A stretch of DNA of 64,000 nucleotides from CAVQHY01 sp963712465 (lineage in GTDB: Bacteria; Actinomycetota; Thermoleophilia; Gaiellales; Gaiellaceae): contig CAVQHY010000006.1 of assembly GCA_963712465.1 (NCBI GenBank), positions 930,001-994,000 of the forward strand, given 5' to 3'. The notes beneath the pieces are model-generated. The model was given only the letters and a program-made list of their open reading frames with translations, made no database searches and was not told the origin of the DNA. Numbering within the stretch: position 1 is the first letter of the stretch; the number at the start of each line of letters is the position of its first letter. The position numbers and the translations under genes were made by a program. Shown piece by piece: positions 1-8,323 of this stretch.

Positions 1-590
1 CGTATCTTCCGCCCGCCTCCATCGCCGACGCGGATGATCTCCCCGGTCGGCAGGACGATCTCGAAGCTGATCACGAGGTCGCGCGTATGGCCGTAGCGGC
101 CGCCTATTAGCGACCAGCCGCTCGTCCCGATCCGTCCGCCGACGAGCGAGCACGGGTACGAGGCGGGGTCGTCCGGGTAGATGAACCCGAGCGGCCTCAG
201 CTCCTCCGAGAGTTTGAGCATGTTGATTCCCGGCTGGACGGTGACCGTCCGGTCTTCGACGTCGATCTCAAGGATCCGATTCATCAGCTTGACGTCGACC
301 ATGATCCCGTGGCGAAGCGGCACCGCCCCGTCCGTCAGCCCCGTCCCGCCTGCACGCGGGACGACGGGGATCCGCTCGTGGTTCGCGAGCTTCACGACCT
401 CCGAGATCTGCTCTGCCGACGTCGGGAGGACGACGGCCTGCGGGATGTGATCCTCCCACCGGTGCAACGGAAACGGCGCCGGAACGCGGGCCCGGTTGAA
501 GAGCGCCGACTTGCCCGTGAAGACGTGGTCGGCACCGCAGATCGCGACCAGCTCGTCGATCAGCGTGTCGGGAAGGGCGGCGATCGCCAT
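1..590 (-). CDS. FAD-binding oxidase, GlcD-like (3' end outside window)
   Basis: The N-terminal 196 codons of an FAD-linked oxidase of the glycolate/D-lactate oxidase (GlcD, FAD_binding_4) family. The N-terminus reads MAIAALPDTLIDELVAICG, followed by PFPLHRWEDHIPQAVVLPTS, the usual lead-in to the PP-loop FAD fold. VPVVPRAGGTGLTDGAVPLR contains the glycine-rich pyrophosphate-binding stretch, and CSLVGGRIGTSGWSLIGGRY with GHTRDLV follows. The ATG lies one base after the TGA of the upstream Fe-S protein gene, so the two are probably cotranscribed and work as a GlcD/GlcF-like pair oxidising a 2-hydroxy acid. The substrate cannot be told. The substrate-binding C-terminal half is beyond the window. 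Confidence 0.85.
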   Translation of the reverse strand, partial: MAIAALPDTLIDELVAICGADHVFTGKSALFNRARVPAPFPLHRWEDHIPQAVVLPTSAEQISEVVKLANHERIPVVPRAGGTGLTDGAVPLRHGIMVDVKLMNRILEIDVEDRTVTVQPGINMLKLSEELRPLGFIYPDDPASYPCSLVGGRIGTSGWSLIGGRYGHTRDLVISFEIVLPTGEIIRVGDGGGRKI

Positions 591-591
591 C

Positions 592-1821
592 TCACACCTC
601 GAATCCGGCCGCCTCGGCCACCAGCTCGAAAATGTCGTACACCTCGATGCCCTGGGCCTTTCCCTGCTCGGTCAGCGGACGCTCCGACCACGGACAGGCG
701 GACACGAGCGTGTCCACGCCCTCGAGCGCCCCGGCCTTCGCCACGCGCCGGCGGCTGATCTCGGCCGTCAGCTCCGGCTTCTCCACCCAGAGGTTCGAGC
801 CGGCCCCGGAGCAGTACGACCACTGGGTGACGTGATCGACGTCGACGAACGTGAGTCCCGGGATCGCGCGCAGGATCTCGCGGGGCGACTGCCAGACCCC
901 CATCCGCTTGTTGAGGCGGCACGGGTCGTGGTATGTGACCGTCCGCTCGACCGGGGTGGTCAGCTTCAGCCTGCCGTCGCGGATCAGCTCGGCGATGAGG
1001 TCGACCCCGAGCACGATCTCGAACTCGTCGAAGCCGTCGTCGAGCGGTGGATAGTGCTCGACGATCGTGATGTAGTCGTGCGGATCTAGGCAGATGATCC
1101 GCTTCGTGCCGGTCTTCCGCCAGTCCAGCATGTTGTGCTCGGCCATCTTGTGGGCGATGTCGACGTAGCCCGTCTCCCACATCGGCCCGCCACAGCACCA
1201 CTGCTGGCTCATGAGGCCGAACTCCACCCCCGCCGCCTGGAGGATCAGCGCGACGGCGCGCGGCACCGACGGCCGGTAGAAGGCGGCCTCGCAGTCGGCG
1301 AAGAGGACGGTCTCGCCTCCGGTCTCGATGTCGAGCCCCGTCGCCCAGGCACGCACCTTGGCGGCCCCGGTCTCGATATTCCAGCCGAGCACGGGTTCGT
1401 TGCCCCAGCGGTCGGTGAGCTCTGCCCAGCGCTTCCAGTTCTCCTGGTGGACGCCCGACTCGACGGCGAGGGCGCGCATCGCCTTGACGACGTCGATCGT
1501 GCGCTGCCGAAAGCGGTAGAAGTCGCCGGTGAAGAGCGTGTTCGGGCAGCGCAGCTCGCACGCCCCGCACATCGTGCAATGCACGTAGTCGTCGGCGACG
1601 TCCTCGATCGCCAGGTGGCCCTTCTCCATCGCGACGACATTCGCGTGGAACGCGGTCGGCGTGTGCGCCTCGTCGCGCGTGACCTGCATCACCGGGCAGA
1701 CCTCGCGGCAGAACTTGTGGCCCGAGCTGTAGCAGTTGTACGCGGCGTCCCGCCACTCGCCGACGAACTCCTCCGTCAGCTTTCCGTTGCCCGGAGCGCC
1801 CTCGACCTCCTGCTTGGCCAT
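592..1821 (-). CDS. (Fe-S)-binding oxidoreductase subunit, GlcF/heterodisulfide-reductase-like
   Basis: A 409-residue iron-sulfur protein. The N-terminal ferredoxin part has C-x6-C-x3-CP (CYSSGHKFCREVCP) and CTMCGACELRCP, and two cysteine-rich CCG-like domains follow (CCGGPMWETGY, then the YCSGAGSN region). This is the build of GlcF/LldE/HdrD-type electron carriers that pass electrons from a flavoprotein to the quinone pool. The start at 1821 (MAKQEVEG) is preceded by GGGGAGG at good spacing; an in-frame extension further upstream has no such site. It is followed after one base by the GlcD-like gene, its likely flavin partner. The gene upstream on the other strand is divergent with only 64 bp between them. 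Confidence 0.85.
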   Translation of the reverse strand: MAKQEVEGAPGNGKLTEEFVGEWRDAAYNCYSSGHKFCREVCPVMQVTRDEAHTPTAFHANVVAMEKGHLAIEDVADDYVHCTMCGACELRCPNTLFTGDFYRFRQRTIDVVKAMRALAVESGVHQENWKRWAELTDRWGNEPVLGWNIETGAAKVRAWATGLDIETGGETVLFADCEAAFYRPSVPRAVALILQAAGVEFGLMSQQWCCGGPMWETGYVDIAHKMAEHNMLDWRKTGTKRIICLDPHDYITIVEHYPPLDDGFDEFEIVLGVDLIAELIRDGRLKLTTPVERTVTYHDPCRLNKRMGVWQSPREILRAIPGLTFVDVDHVTQWSYCSGAGSNLWVEKPELTAEISRRRVAKAGALEGVDTLVSACPWSERPLTEQGKAQGIEVYDIFELVAEAAGFEV

Positions 1822-1885
1822 GCGCCTCCCCTCGGTGGAGTAGATGAGGCCGACTCTAGGCGGGCTACGGTAGAAATGTCCAGTC

Positions 1886-2647
1886 ATGGGCCGTGAGCGC
1901 AAGCCGGTGATCGGGCTCTCCCTCGGACTCCTCGACTTCGGCGACTACGGCGGGGTCGGCTTCCAGCGCCCGGTTGCCATGGCGGGAGGCGTGCCGCTGA
2001 CGCTGCCGCGCGTCGGCGGCGACCATCTCGACGACGCGCTCGACGCCTGCGACGGGATCCTGCTCGGCGGCGGACGCGACATCGACCCGGCGCGCTACGG
2101 ACAGGAGCCGCACGAGAAGCTCGCGCCGACCGAGCCCCGCCGCGATGCGTTCGAGCTCGAGCTCGTCGAGCGGGCGCTCGACCGCGAGCTACCGATCCTC
2201 GGCATGTGTCGGGGGATCCAGATCCTGAACGTGGCGCTCGGCGGCACGCTCGTCCAGGACGTCTCGCTCGTCGACGAATGGGTGAACCACCCGGCCGATC
2301 CCGGCTGGACGCGCTGGAAGGAGGTCGAGCGCTCCTCGCTGGAGGGGGAGGACGAGGTGCCCGACCACCCGCGGCACACGATCTCGATCGAGCCGGGGAG
2401 CCGCCTTCATACCGCCCTCGGCGTCACCGAGATCGAGGTCGACAGCTTCCACCATCAGGCGATCGCCCGCGTCGCGGATGCACTCACCGTCGTCGCTCGG
2501 GCGCCCGACGGGCTGGTCGAGGCGGTTGAGCTCGGCGGCGACGGGTACGTGCTCGCCGTGCAGTGGGAGCTGCAGGAGGAGTGGCGGGTCGATCGTCGCT
2601 TCCTCGAGCCGTTCTCGCGGTTCGTCACAGCCTCTTCCCGCCGCTGA
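1886..2647 (+). CDS. Gamma-glutamyl-gamma-aminobutyrate hydrolase family protein (class I GATase-like)
   Basis: A 253-residue protein of the peptidase C26 / PuuD family, cytosolic hydrolases of gamma-glutamyl amides. Visible features are the start motif KPVIGLSLGL, the GILLGGGRDIDPARYG stretch, the nucleophile elbow PILGMCRGIQILN (Cys near residue 108), and VDSFHHQAI carrying the expected catalytic His near residue 190. In the PuuD pathway this enzyme frees GABA after gamma-glutamylation of putrescine. Here the local context is amine oxidases and a GlnT-like ligase further along, so hydrolysis of a gamma-glutamyl amine or amino acid is plausible but unproven. The next gene begins immediately after its TGA, which suggests cotranscription. 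Confidence 0.85.
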   Translation: MGRERKPVIGLSLGLLDFGDYGGVGFQRPVAMAGGVPLTLPRVGGDHLDDALDACDGILLGGGRDIDPARYGQEPHEKLAPTEPRRDAFELELVERALDRELPILGMCRGIQILNVALGGTLVQDVSLVDEWVNHPADPGWTRWKEVERSSLEGEDEVPDHPRHTISIEPGSRLHTALGVTEIEVDSFHHQAIARVADALTVVARAPDGLVEAVELGGDGYVLAVQWELQEEWRVDRRFLEPFSRFVTASSRR

Positions 2648-3508
2648 ATGGGCATAGCTCTCGGCCTCGCGGCCGCCCTGTGCTGGGGGCTTGCCGACTA
2701 CTTCGCTGCGATCGCATCGCGCCGGACCGGGGCGCTGCGGGTCGTGCTCGGCTTCCACGTCGTCGCGACGATCCTGCTCGCGATCCTGCTCGCGGCCACG
2801 GGCGGTGGGCTCGGCGGCGTCTCCGGCGAGGAGATCGCCTGGTTCGCGCTGATCGGGGCGCTCGGCTGGATGTCCTATCTCGCCTTCTACCGGGCGCTCG
2901 CCATCGGCCCGATCTCGATCGTCAGCCCGATCGTATCGGCGTACGCTGCGGTCACGGTCGTCTGCGCCGTCGTCATCTCCGGCGAGCGCCTCTCCCCGGG
3001 CGAGACGCTCGCGATCGTCGTCGCGATGCTCGGGGTCGTGCTCGCCTCGTCCGACCTGGCGCAGATGCGAGCGATCGAGCGGGGGGCGGGGGTCGGCATC
3101 GGGCTGGCGCTCCTCACGGCCGTGCTGATCGGCGCGTTCGTCTTCGGGGTCTCCTATTTCTCCGATGAAAGCGGCTGGCTCGTGCCGATCTTCCTCGCAC
3201 GGGCGTTCTCGACGGTGTTCATCGTCGCGACCGCACTCCGCGGCGGCGAGTGGCGATTCCCGGACCGCTCGCCGAGTCTCCTCGTGCTGATCGCGCTGAT
3301 CGCGGTCGTCGACACCGCCGGCTACATCGCCTTCAACTTCGGCGTGCGGCACGCGGACACGTCTGTCGTGGCCACGGCGTCCGCCCCCTACGCGGTGGTG
3401 CCGATCGTCGCCGGCGTGTTCCTGCTGCACGAGCGCCCGAAGTCGCTCCAGTGGTGCGGCATCGGGCTCGTGATCGGCGGGTTGATCCTGCTCGGCCTCG
3501 CCGCCTAG
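2648..3508 (+). CDS. EamA/DMT family transporter
   Basis: A 286-residue membrane protein with ten predicted hydrophobic segments in two homologous halves, the form of drug/metabolite transporters (EamA). The N-terminal half opens with MGIALGLAAALCWGLADYFA, and the second half ends with the usual WCGIGLVIGGLILLG helix. Members export or import small metabolites, often amino acids. The ATG directly abuts the TGA of the gamma-glutamyl hydrolase gene, so the pair is probably one transcript, and the transporter may move the substrate or product of that enzyme. Downstream is a short repeat-rich region and a convergent gene. Confidence 0.85.
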   Translation: MGIALGLAAALCWGLADYFAAIASRRTGALRVVLGFHVVATILLAILLAATGGGLGGVSGEEIAWFALIGALGWMSYLAFYRALAIGPISIVSPIVSAYAAVTVVCAVVISGERLSPGETLAIVVAMLGVVLASSDLAQMRAIERGAGVGIGLALLTAVLIGAFVFGVSYFSDESGWLVPIFLARAFSTVFIVATALRGGEWRFPDRSPSLLVLIALIAVVDTAGYIAFNFGVRHADTSVVATASAPYAVVPIVAGVFLLHERPKSLQWCGIGLVIGGLILLGLAA

Positions 3509-3575
3509 CGTCACCCGCGCGGGGAGCCGTGGCGCGCCGGGGTTCTGCGGCGAGCCACGGGGCCCGGCTCGAACG

Positions 3576-3703
3576 GCCCTGGCCGGGGGACAGGCCCCGG
3601 GACATGCCCCGCGGGCCATGGCTGGGCACAGGCCCTGGGATGCGAGTGGGAGACAGGCCGTGAGGCATGACCCGCGGAGCCATGGCCGGGGGACAGGCCC
3701 CGC
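3576..3703. repeat. GC-rich imperfect repeats between convergent genes
   Basis: Three imperfect copies of a unit reading GCC(A/C)TGGC(C/T)GGG-ACAGGCCC begin near 3576, 3615 and 3679. Related words such as GGGACATGCCCCG and GGGAGACAGGCCGTG lie between them. Many contain self-complementary GGG/CCC arms that could fold. The block lies between the convergent EamA and glycosyltransferase genes and runs right up to the latter's stop codon. It may act as a bidirectional terminator or be a REP-like repeat. A similar GC-rich palindrome occurs at 41130. Confidence 0.5.
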
Positions 3704-5004
3704 TATCGAACCGTGGCGGGTGCCCGGCTGCGGCCGAGCCGCTCGACGAGGTCGGCTGCTCGGTGCGTTCCCGGGCTCGCCTGCAATCTCCGGGACATCG
3801 CCGCGAGCCGCGCGGCCAGCGCGTGATCGCCGAGCAGCCGCTCGACCGCCACGGCCAGGTCCTCCTCGGGAAACGCGTACGTGTCGAGCCGCACGCCCAG
3901 GCCGAGCTCGTCGATGCGCTGGGCGTTGTCGTGCTGGTCCCAGAAGATCGGCAGCCCGATCATCGGCTTGCCGTAGTGGAAGCACTCGGTCGTCGTGTTG
4001 TTCCCGCAGTGGGTCAGGACGAGGTCGACCTGCGGGAGGATCGCCGGCTGCGGCAGGAACTCCGAGCCGACCATGTTGCGTGCGAGGGTGAGGAGCTCGT
4101 GCTGGGGGCCCATGCTCACGATCACGCGGTGGTCGGTCCGGCCGAGCACGTCGATCAGCCGCTCCATCAGCTCGACGTCCGCCGAGCCGAGGCTGCCCAG
4201 GCTGAGGTAGAGGAGCCTCCCCTCGCCGCTCAGCTCCGCCGGGAGCTCCCAGGACTCCTCGGTCGCCCGCACGCACGAATCGAGCCGGTGCCACGTCGGG
4301 CCGAGCGGGGCCGAGCGCTCGTAGTCGGCCTCCTCGGGGTAGAGGTACATGTTCAGGTAGGGGGACTCGTGCATCAGCTCGATGCCCGGGAGGGCCGGCG
4401 CTCCCCGCTCGACGCAGAAGTCGCTGAACTCCGCCTGGGGCGCGCCCATGACGCGTCGGTACTCCTCGTCGAACTCGGCCCAGCGCGACCGGTCGGCTGT
4501 CGGGTAGCCCGAGAAGACCGGCGGGAGGTCGACGTCGCGCAGCTCGAGCGGGTTGCAGGAGACGATGCGCGCCCACGGCAGCCCCGAGGCGGCGATGGCG
4601 GGGAACGCCACGACGTTGTCCTCGACGATCACGTCCGGCCGGAGCTGGCCGAAGATCTCGGCGAGGCGCTCGTCGACGTAACGCGCTCCGTCGCACAGCG
4701 CCTGCCAGGTCGGGAGCAGGAACCCCTCGATCTGCTCGATCGTCGGCCGGCGGAAGATCGGGGCCGTGTCGCGGACGAAGTCCTTCCAGAACTGGCCCGG
4801 CGCCTCCTCCGCCTCCGGAGGTGGGCCCAACCGCATCAGCTGTTCCTCGAACCCCTTCGCCTCGAGCGTGCCGGCAAACGACTCCTCGACCACGAAGACG
4901 ACCCGGTGACCACGCTCGCGCAGGACGTTTCCGATCCCGACGCAGTTGTTCGTCGGCCCGAACGCGGCCTCCGGGAAGAAGACGACGGTCAGCGGTTCGG
5001 TCAT
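3703..5004 (-). CDS. Glycosyltransferase, MGT/UGT-like (GT1)
   Basis: A 433-residue GT-B fold glycosyltransferase related to macrolide and UDP-glucuronosyl transferases. The N-terminal acceptor half begins MTEPLTVVFFPEAAFGPTNN with a typical glycine-rich opening. The C-terminal donor half shows LLYLSLGSLGSAD, ILPQVDLVLTHCGNNTTTEC (the H-C-G nucleotide-sugar signature) and GLPIFWDQHDNAQRI (the D/E-Q that contacts the sugar). It should transfer a sugar from a nucleotide donor to a small hydrophobic acceptor. Its ATG follows the stop of the GcvT-like gene by one base, so it lies in that minus-strand transcript. The acceptor is unknown. Confidence 0.85.
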   Translation of the reverse strand: MTEPLTVVFFPEAAFGPTNNCVGIGNVLRERGHRVVFVVEESFAGTLEAKGFEEQLMRLGPPPEAEEAPGQFWKDFVRDTAPIFRRPTIEQIEGFLLPTWQALCDGARYVDERLAEIFGQLRPDVIVEDNVVAFPAIAASGLPWARIVSCNPLELRDVDLPPVFSGYPTADRSRWAEFDEEYRRVMGAPQAEFSDFCVERGAPALPGIELMHESPYLNMYLYPEEADYERSAPLGPTWHRLDSCVRATEESWELPAELSGEGRLLYLSLGSLGSADVELMERLIDVLGRTDHRVIVSMGPQHELLTLARNMVGSEFLPQPAILPQVDLVLTHCGNNTTTECFHYGKPMIGLPIFWDQHDNAQRIDELGLGVRLDTYAFPEEDLAVAVERLLGDHALAARLAAMSRRLQASPGTHRAADLVERLGRSRAPATVR

Positions 5005-5005
5005 G

Positions 5006-6103
5006 TCAACCGCGCGGTCGCTTCTTCTCCGGATCGTAGATCGGGAAGTCGTCGACGACTGCCGGCGCCGTCCCGTCCCCTACGGCGACCTCGAGCCGTG
5101 TGCCCTTCTCCGCGAACCGCGACTCGAGGCAGGCCAGCCCGATGATCTTGCCGAGCGTCGGACTCTCGCACGGGCTCGTCAGCATCCCGGCGGGCTCGCC
5201 GTCCTTCGTCACGGCGGCGCCGTACTCCGGGACGGGACCCTCGACGACGAGCGTGACCAGCCGCTTCGGCGGGCTCGCCGACTCGGCGCGGAGCGCCTCC
5301 TTGCCGCAGAAGTCCGGCCCGTCGAAGCGGATCATCTTGTCGAGCGACATGTCGTAGGGGCTCGTCTCGCCGGGGAAGTAGTCGTAGCCGATGAAGATCA
5401 GGCCGGACTCGATCCGGATCGTCTCGACCGCGGCGAGCCCGTAGGGTCGCGCCCCCGCGCCGACGACGGCCGCCCACAGCTGCTCCGCACCGTCCGGGGA
5501 GCAGAAGAGCTCGTACCCGAGCTCGCCCGAGTAGCCCGTGCGCGAGACCCAGCACGGGACTCCGCCGACCTCAACCTGCTCGGGCAGGAAGCGGAAGTAG
5601 CGAAGCGACGAGACGTCCGCGTCGCAGATCGAGGCGAGCAGCTCCCGCGAGCGCGGCCCGTTGATGCCGACCTGGGGGGTCGACTCGGTCATCGGCGTGA
5701 TCGCGACGTCCAGCTCTGCGGTGACCTTCTTCAGGTGATCGAAGTCGCTGTCGAGCGCCGTGACGACGATGCAGTTCGTGTCGTCGATCTTGAACACGGT
5801 GCCGTCGCCGACCATCTTCCCGTTCTCGTCGCAGAAGGGCGCGTAGCGCACCTGGCCCGCCTCGAGCCCGAGCATGTCGTTCGTGAAGACGCGGTCGGCG
5901 GCGGCGAGCGCGTCGGGCCCGGCGAAGCCCCACTTGCGAAGCGGGGACGCGTCCCACACGCCGACATCCGTACGGACGGCCTGGTGCTCGGCGACCGGGT
6001 CGCCGAAGTCGCTCGGCCAGTACCAGCCCTCCCAGTCCATGAAGTTGCAGCCGAGCTCGCGCTGCGGCGTGTCGAACGCGGTCCGGATGATCTCGTCGGC
6101 CAT
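5006..6103 (-). CDS. Aminomethyltransferase (GcvT-like) family protein
   Basis: A 365-residue protein of the GcvT / YgfZ / dimethylglycine-oxidase folate-binding family. It begins MADEIIRTAFDTPQREL with a GGAG ribosome site. Visible are VGVWDASPLRKWGFAGPDAL (the usual V-x-D-x-S start of the fold), SRTGYSGELGYELFC (family GYTGExGYE motif) and the C-terminal domain. Such proteins take a methyl or aminomethyl group onto tetrahydrofolate from glycine, dimethylglycine, sarcosine or DMSP. There is no glycine-cleavage gcvP or gcvH nearby, so a demethylase working with the divergent FAD amine oxidase is more likely than glycine cleavage. The start overlaps the IclR stop (TGATG). Confidence 0.8.
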   Translation of the reverse strand: MADEIIRTAFDTPQRELGCNFMDWEGWYWPSDFGDPVAEHQAVRTDVGVWDASPLRKWGFAGPDALAAADRVFTNDMLGLEAGQVRYAPFCDENGKMVGDGTVFKIDDTNCIVVTALDSDFDHLKKVTAELDVAITPMTESTPQVGINGPRSRELLASICDADVSSLRYFRFLPEQVEVGGVPCWVSRTGYSGELGYELFCSPDGAEQLWAAVVGAGARPYGLAAVETIRIESGLIFIGYDYFPGETSPYDMSLDKMIRFDGPDFCGKEALRAESASPPKRLVTLVVEGPVPEYGAAVTKDGEPAGMLTSPCESPTLGKIIGLACLESRFAEKGTRLEVAVGDGTAPAVVDDFPIYDPEKKRPRG

Positions 6104-6888
6104 CAGGTCTCCTTGCGATCGGTTGTCTTCCATCCGAGTGCTTGGGATACGGCCCGTGCATGATCCAGGAGCGGGCCCAGCGCTGCCTCCATAGCCTTCC
6201 CGTCGAACCGGGACGCGGGCCCCTGGACGCCCAGGATCGCCACCAGCTCGCCCCGGCTCGCGATCACCGGGGCGGCAACGGCGTTCAGGTCGTCCTCACG
6301 CTCGCCGACGACCTGCGCCCAGCCGCGTGAGCGCACGCGCTCGAGCTCGGCCGCGATCGCGTCGCGGTCGGTGGTCGTCCGCGGCGTGAACGCGGCGAGC
6401 GGCCCTTCGGGCAAGGTCGCCGGGCCGTACGCAAGTGCGACTTTCCCCGTGGCGGTCGCGTGCCCGACGCTCGGCCGGCCGAGCCGGGCGACGCTTCGCA
6501 CCGAGGAGTCGCTTGGCACGAAGTCGACGGTGAAGGCGTCGTGCTCCCCCGGCGCCGAGAGTGTCGCCGTCTCGCCCGTCTCGGCTACGAGCGCCTGCAG
6601 GTGCGGACGGGCGACCTCGCGCAGGTCGAGCCTGGCGAGGACAGCGTTGCCGAGCTGGAGCAGGCGGAGCCCGAGCCGGTAGCGCCCGCTATCGGCGACG
6701 TGCTCGACATAGCCGGCGGAGGCCAGCGTGGCGAGCAGACGCGAGACGGTGCTCGCGTTGATCTGCGTCCGCCGGGCGATCTCGTTCGTGCCGAGCTCAG
6801 CGTTCTCCTCCGACAGAGAGTCGAGCACGGCGAGCGCCCGCTCGACGGCGGCGACGTGGCGCACTGCTGGTTGTCCGGTCCGGGGCAT
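6103..6888 (-). CDS. IclR family transcriptional regulator
   Basis: A 261-residue regulator. The N-terminal winged helix is AAVERALAVLDSLSEEN, then ELGTNEIARRTQINASTVSR and the wing YVEHVADSGRYRLG; the C-terminal IclR effector domain runs from the ARPHLQALVAETGETATL region onward. IclR proteins repress or activate catabolic operons in response to a small carbon acid. It leads the minus-strand transcript iclR-gcvT-like-glycosyltransferase and is divergent from the FAD oxidoreductase gene, so it probably controls both directions. The start is uncertain: ATG 6888 has no clear ribosome site, and an alternative ATG at 6921 would add 11 residues and overlap the palindrome. Confidence 0.87.
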   Translation of the reverse strand: MPRTGQPAVRHVAAVERALAVLDSLSEENAELGTNEIARRTQINASTVSRLLATLASAGYVEHVADSGRYRLGLRLLQLGNAVLARLDLREVARPHLQALVAETGETATLSAPGEHDAFTVDFVPSDSSVRSVARLGRPSVGHATATGKVALAYGPATLPEGPLAAFTPRTTTDRDAIAAELERVRSRGWAQVVGEREDDLNAVAAPVIASRGELVAILGVQGPASRFDGKAMEAALGPLLDHARAVSQALGWKTTDRKET

Positions 6889-6919
6889 GCTAGATTCAGT
6901 TCGACGATTTTGACACGCC

Positions 6920-6936
6920 ATTGCCCGGGAGGCAAT
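6920..6936. promoter_or_regulatory. Candidate operator: palindrome in the iclR/oxidase divergent region
   Basis: A perfect 6-5-6 inverted repeat, ATTGCC-CGGGA-GGCAAT. It lies between the divergent IclR gene and the FAD oxidoreductase gene and overlaps the latter's GGGAGG ribosome-binding site. IclR-family proteins bind short palindromes in their own divergent promoters, so this is a plausible operator. The binding itself is inference. Confidence 0.4.
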
Positions 6937-6941
6937 TAGAT

Positions 6942-8258
6942 ATGTCGGTTCCAGCTTCCTCGCCCTACGTCGTCGTCGGCGCAGGCATCCACGGCCTTTC
7001 GACGGCCTACCACCTGGCGAAGGAGCTTCGCGCTCGCGGGCTCGGCTCGGGGGCTGACATTACCGTCCTCGACAAGCGCTCGCCCGGCTCGGGCGCGTCG
7101 GGCATTGCCTGCGGCGTGGTGCGCAACAACTACTTCCAGCCGGCGATGAGCGAGCTCATGCAGGCCTGCGTCGAGGTCTGGGAGTCCGACCCCGAGGCGT
7201 ACAGCTACAACCCCGTCGGCTACATCGCACTCGGCCCGCCCGCCCAGGAGCCGGATCTCGCCGCGACGTTCGAGCGGCAGGAGCGCATCGGCTACCGGTC
7301 CGAGCTGATCGTCGGCGAGACCGAGGTCGACGCGCACATGACACGGCTCTTCCCCGACTGGCGCGCGAAGGGCGTCACGGCCTGCCTGCACGAGCACCAG
7401 GGCGGCTTCGCCTTCAACATGGACTCGGTCGGCGGCCTCGTCGGCAAGTGCGAGTCGGAGGGCGTGGCGATCTGCAGCGGGGTCGAGGTCACCGGCCTCG
7501 ACGTCCGCGACGACGACACCGTCGGTGCGGTCGAGACGAGCGCCGGCCGGATCGAGGTCGGCGAGCAGCTCGTGATCGCGCCCGGGCCGTGGGCGAAGCG
7601 CTTCTGGGGGATGCTCGGCCTGCCGATGACGATCGACGTCCACACGCCCTCGGGCGAGGTCGTCAGGGACCGGCCGATGTGGACGTACTGGAACCTCCAG
7701 GAGGGGGAGATCCAGGTCGACCCGATGATGTTCGCCACGGCCGACGGCGGCGCGCCCCCGGTCATCCATCTCGACACCGACGCTCCCCTCCACACCGACG
7801 AGGGCGAGCTCGTCACGGACGACCTCTGGGGGATCTACTACAAGCGCGACCGCCACGGCGTCCAGGGCGGCGCCTCGCCGCTGACGGTCGACGGCGACGT
7901 CGAGCTCGATCCGTACCCACAGACGACGAACGTCGACCCGACCTTCGCCGACATGTGGTGCGCGGCGCTCTCGCACGCGATGAGCCGCTTCGAGGGCTGC
8001 CGCGCCCTCTACAAGGACGCGCGCTCGGGCGGGGTCGGCGCGTTCACAGCCGACAACTTCCCGGTCTTCGACTATCTGAAGCCGAACGTCTACGCGATCC
8101 TCGACTCGAACCACGGCTACAAGATGATCGGGGTCGGCCGCGAGGTCGCAAAGGTCGTCCTCGGCGAGCACTCCAGCCTGCTCTACCCGTTCCGCTTCGA
8201 GCGCTTCGCCACCGGCGACCTCCACCCGGTCTCGCACTCGCCCTATCCCTGGTCCTAG
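6942..8258 (+). CDS. FAD-dependent oxidoreductase, sarcosine oxidase beta / DadA-like
   Basis: A 438-residue flavoprotein of the DAO family (glycine, sarcosine, dimethylglycine or D-amino-acid oxidases). The N-terminal Rossmann motif is YVVVGAGIHGLSTAYHLAKE (GxGxxG), followed by VLDKRSPGSGASGIACGVVR, and the C-terminal FAD closure is GVGAFTADNFPVFDYL with SNHGYKMIGVGREVAK. The ATG at 6942 lies nine bases after GGGAGG. It is divergent from an IclR regulator and a GcvT-like gene. Together these suggest oxidative N-demethylation of a glycine derivative with transfer of the carbon to folate. The length and the unusual middle region (HTPSGEVVRDRPMWTYW) differ somewhat from classical SoxB. Confidence 0.82.
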   Translation: MSVPASSPYVVVGAGIHGLSTAYHLAKELRARGLGSGADITVLDKRSPGSGASGIACGVVRNNYFQPAMSELMQACVEVWESDPEAYSYNPVGYIALGPPAQEPDLAATFERQERIGYRSELIVGETEVDAHMTRLFPDWRAKGVTACLHEHQGGFAFNMDSVGGLVGKCESEGVAICSGVEVTGLDVRDDDTVGAVETSAGRIEVGEQLVIAPGPWAKRFWGMLGLPMTIDVHTPSGEVVRDRPMWTYWNLQEGEIQVDPMMFATADGGAPPVIHLDTDAPLHTDEGELVTDDLWGIYYKRDRHGVQGGASPLTVDGDVELDPYPQTTNVDPTFADMWCAALSHAMSRFEGCRALYKDARSGGVGAFTADNFPVFDYLKPNVYAILDSNHGYKMIGVGREVAKVVLGEHSSLLYPFRFERFATGDLHPVSHSPYPWS

Positions 8259-8323
8259 TCGACCCGTTCGAGCCAGAGACCAAGCGGGCGACGGCGAAGC
8301 CCCTCGCGTAGTTCAATACCGCC

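Noticed and set aside
2189..4696. An 835-codon minus-strand frame.
   Set aside because: It is antisense to the hydrolase and EamA genes and out of frame with the glycosyltransferase; arginine-rich composition without motifs.
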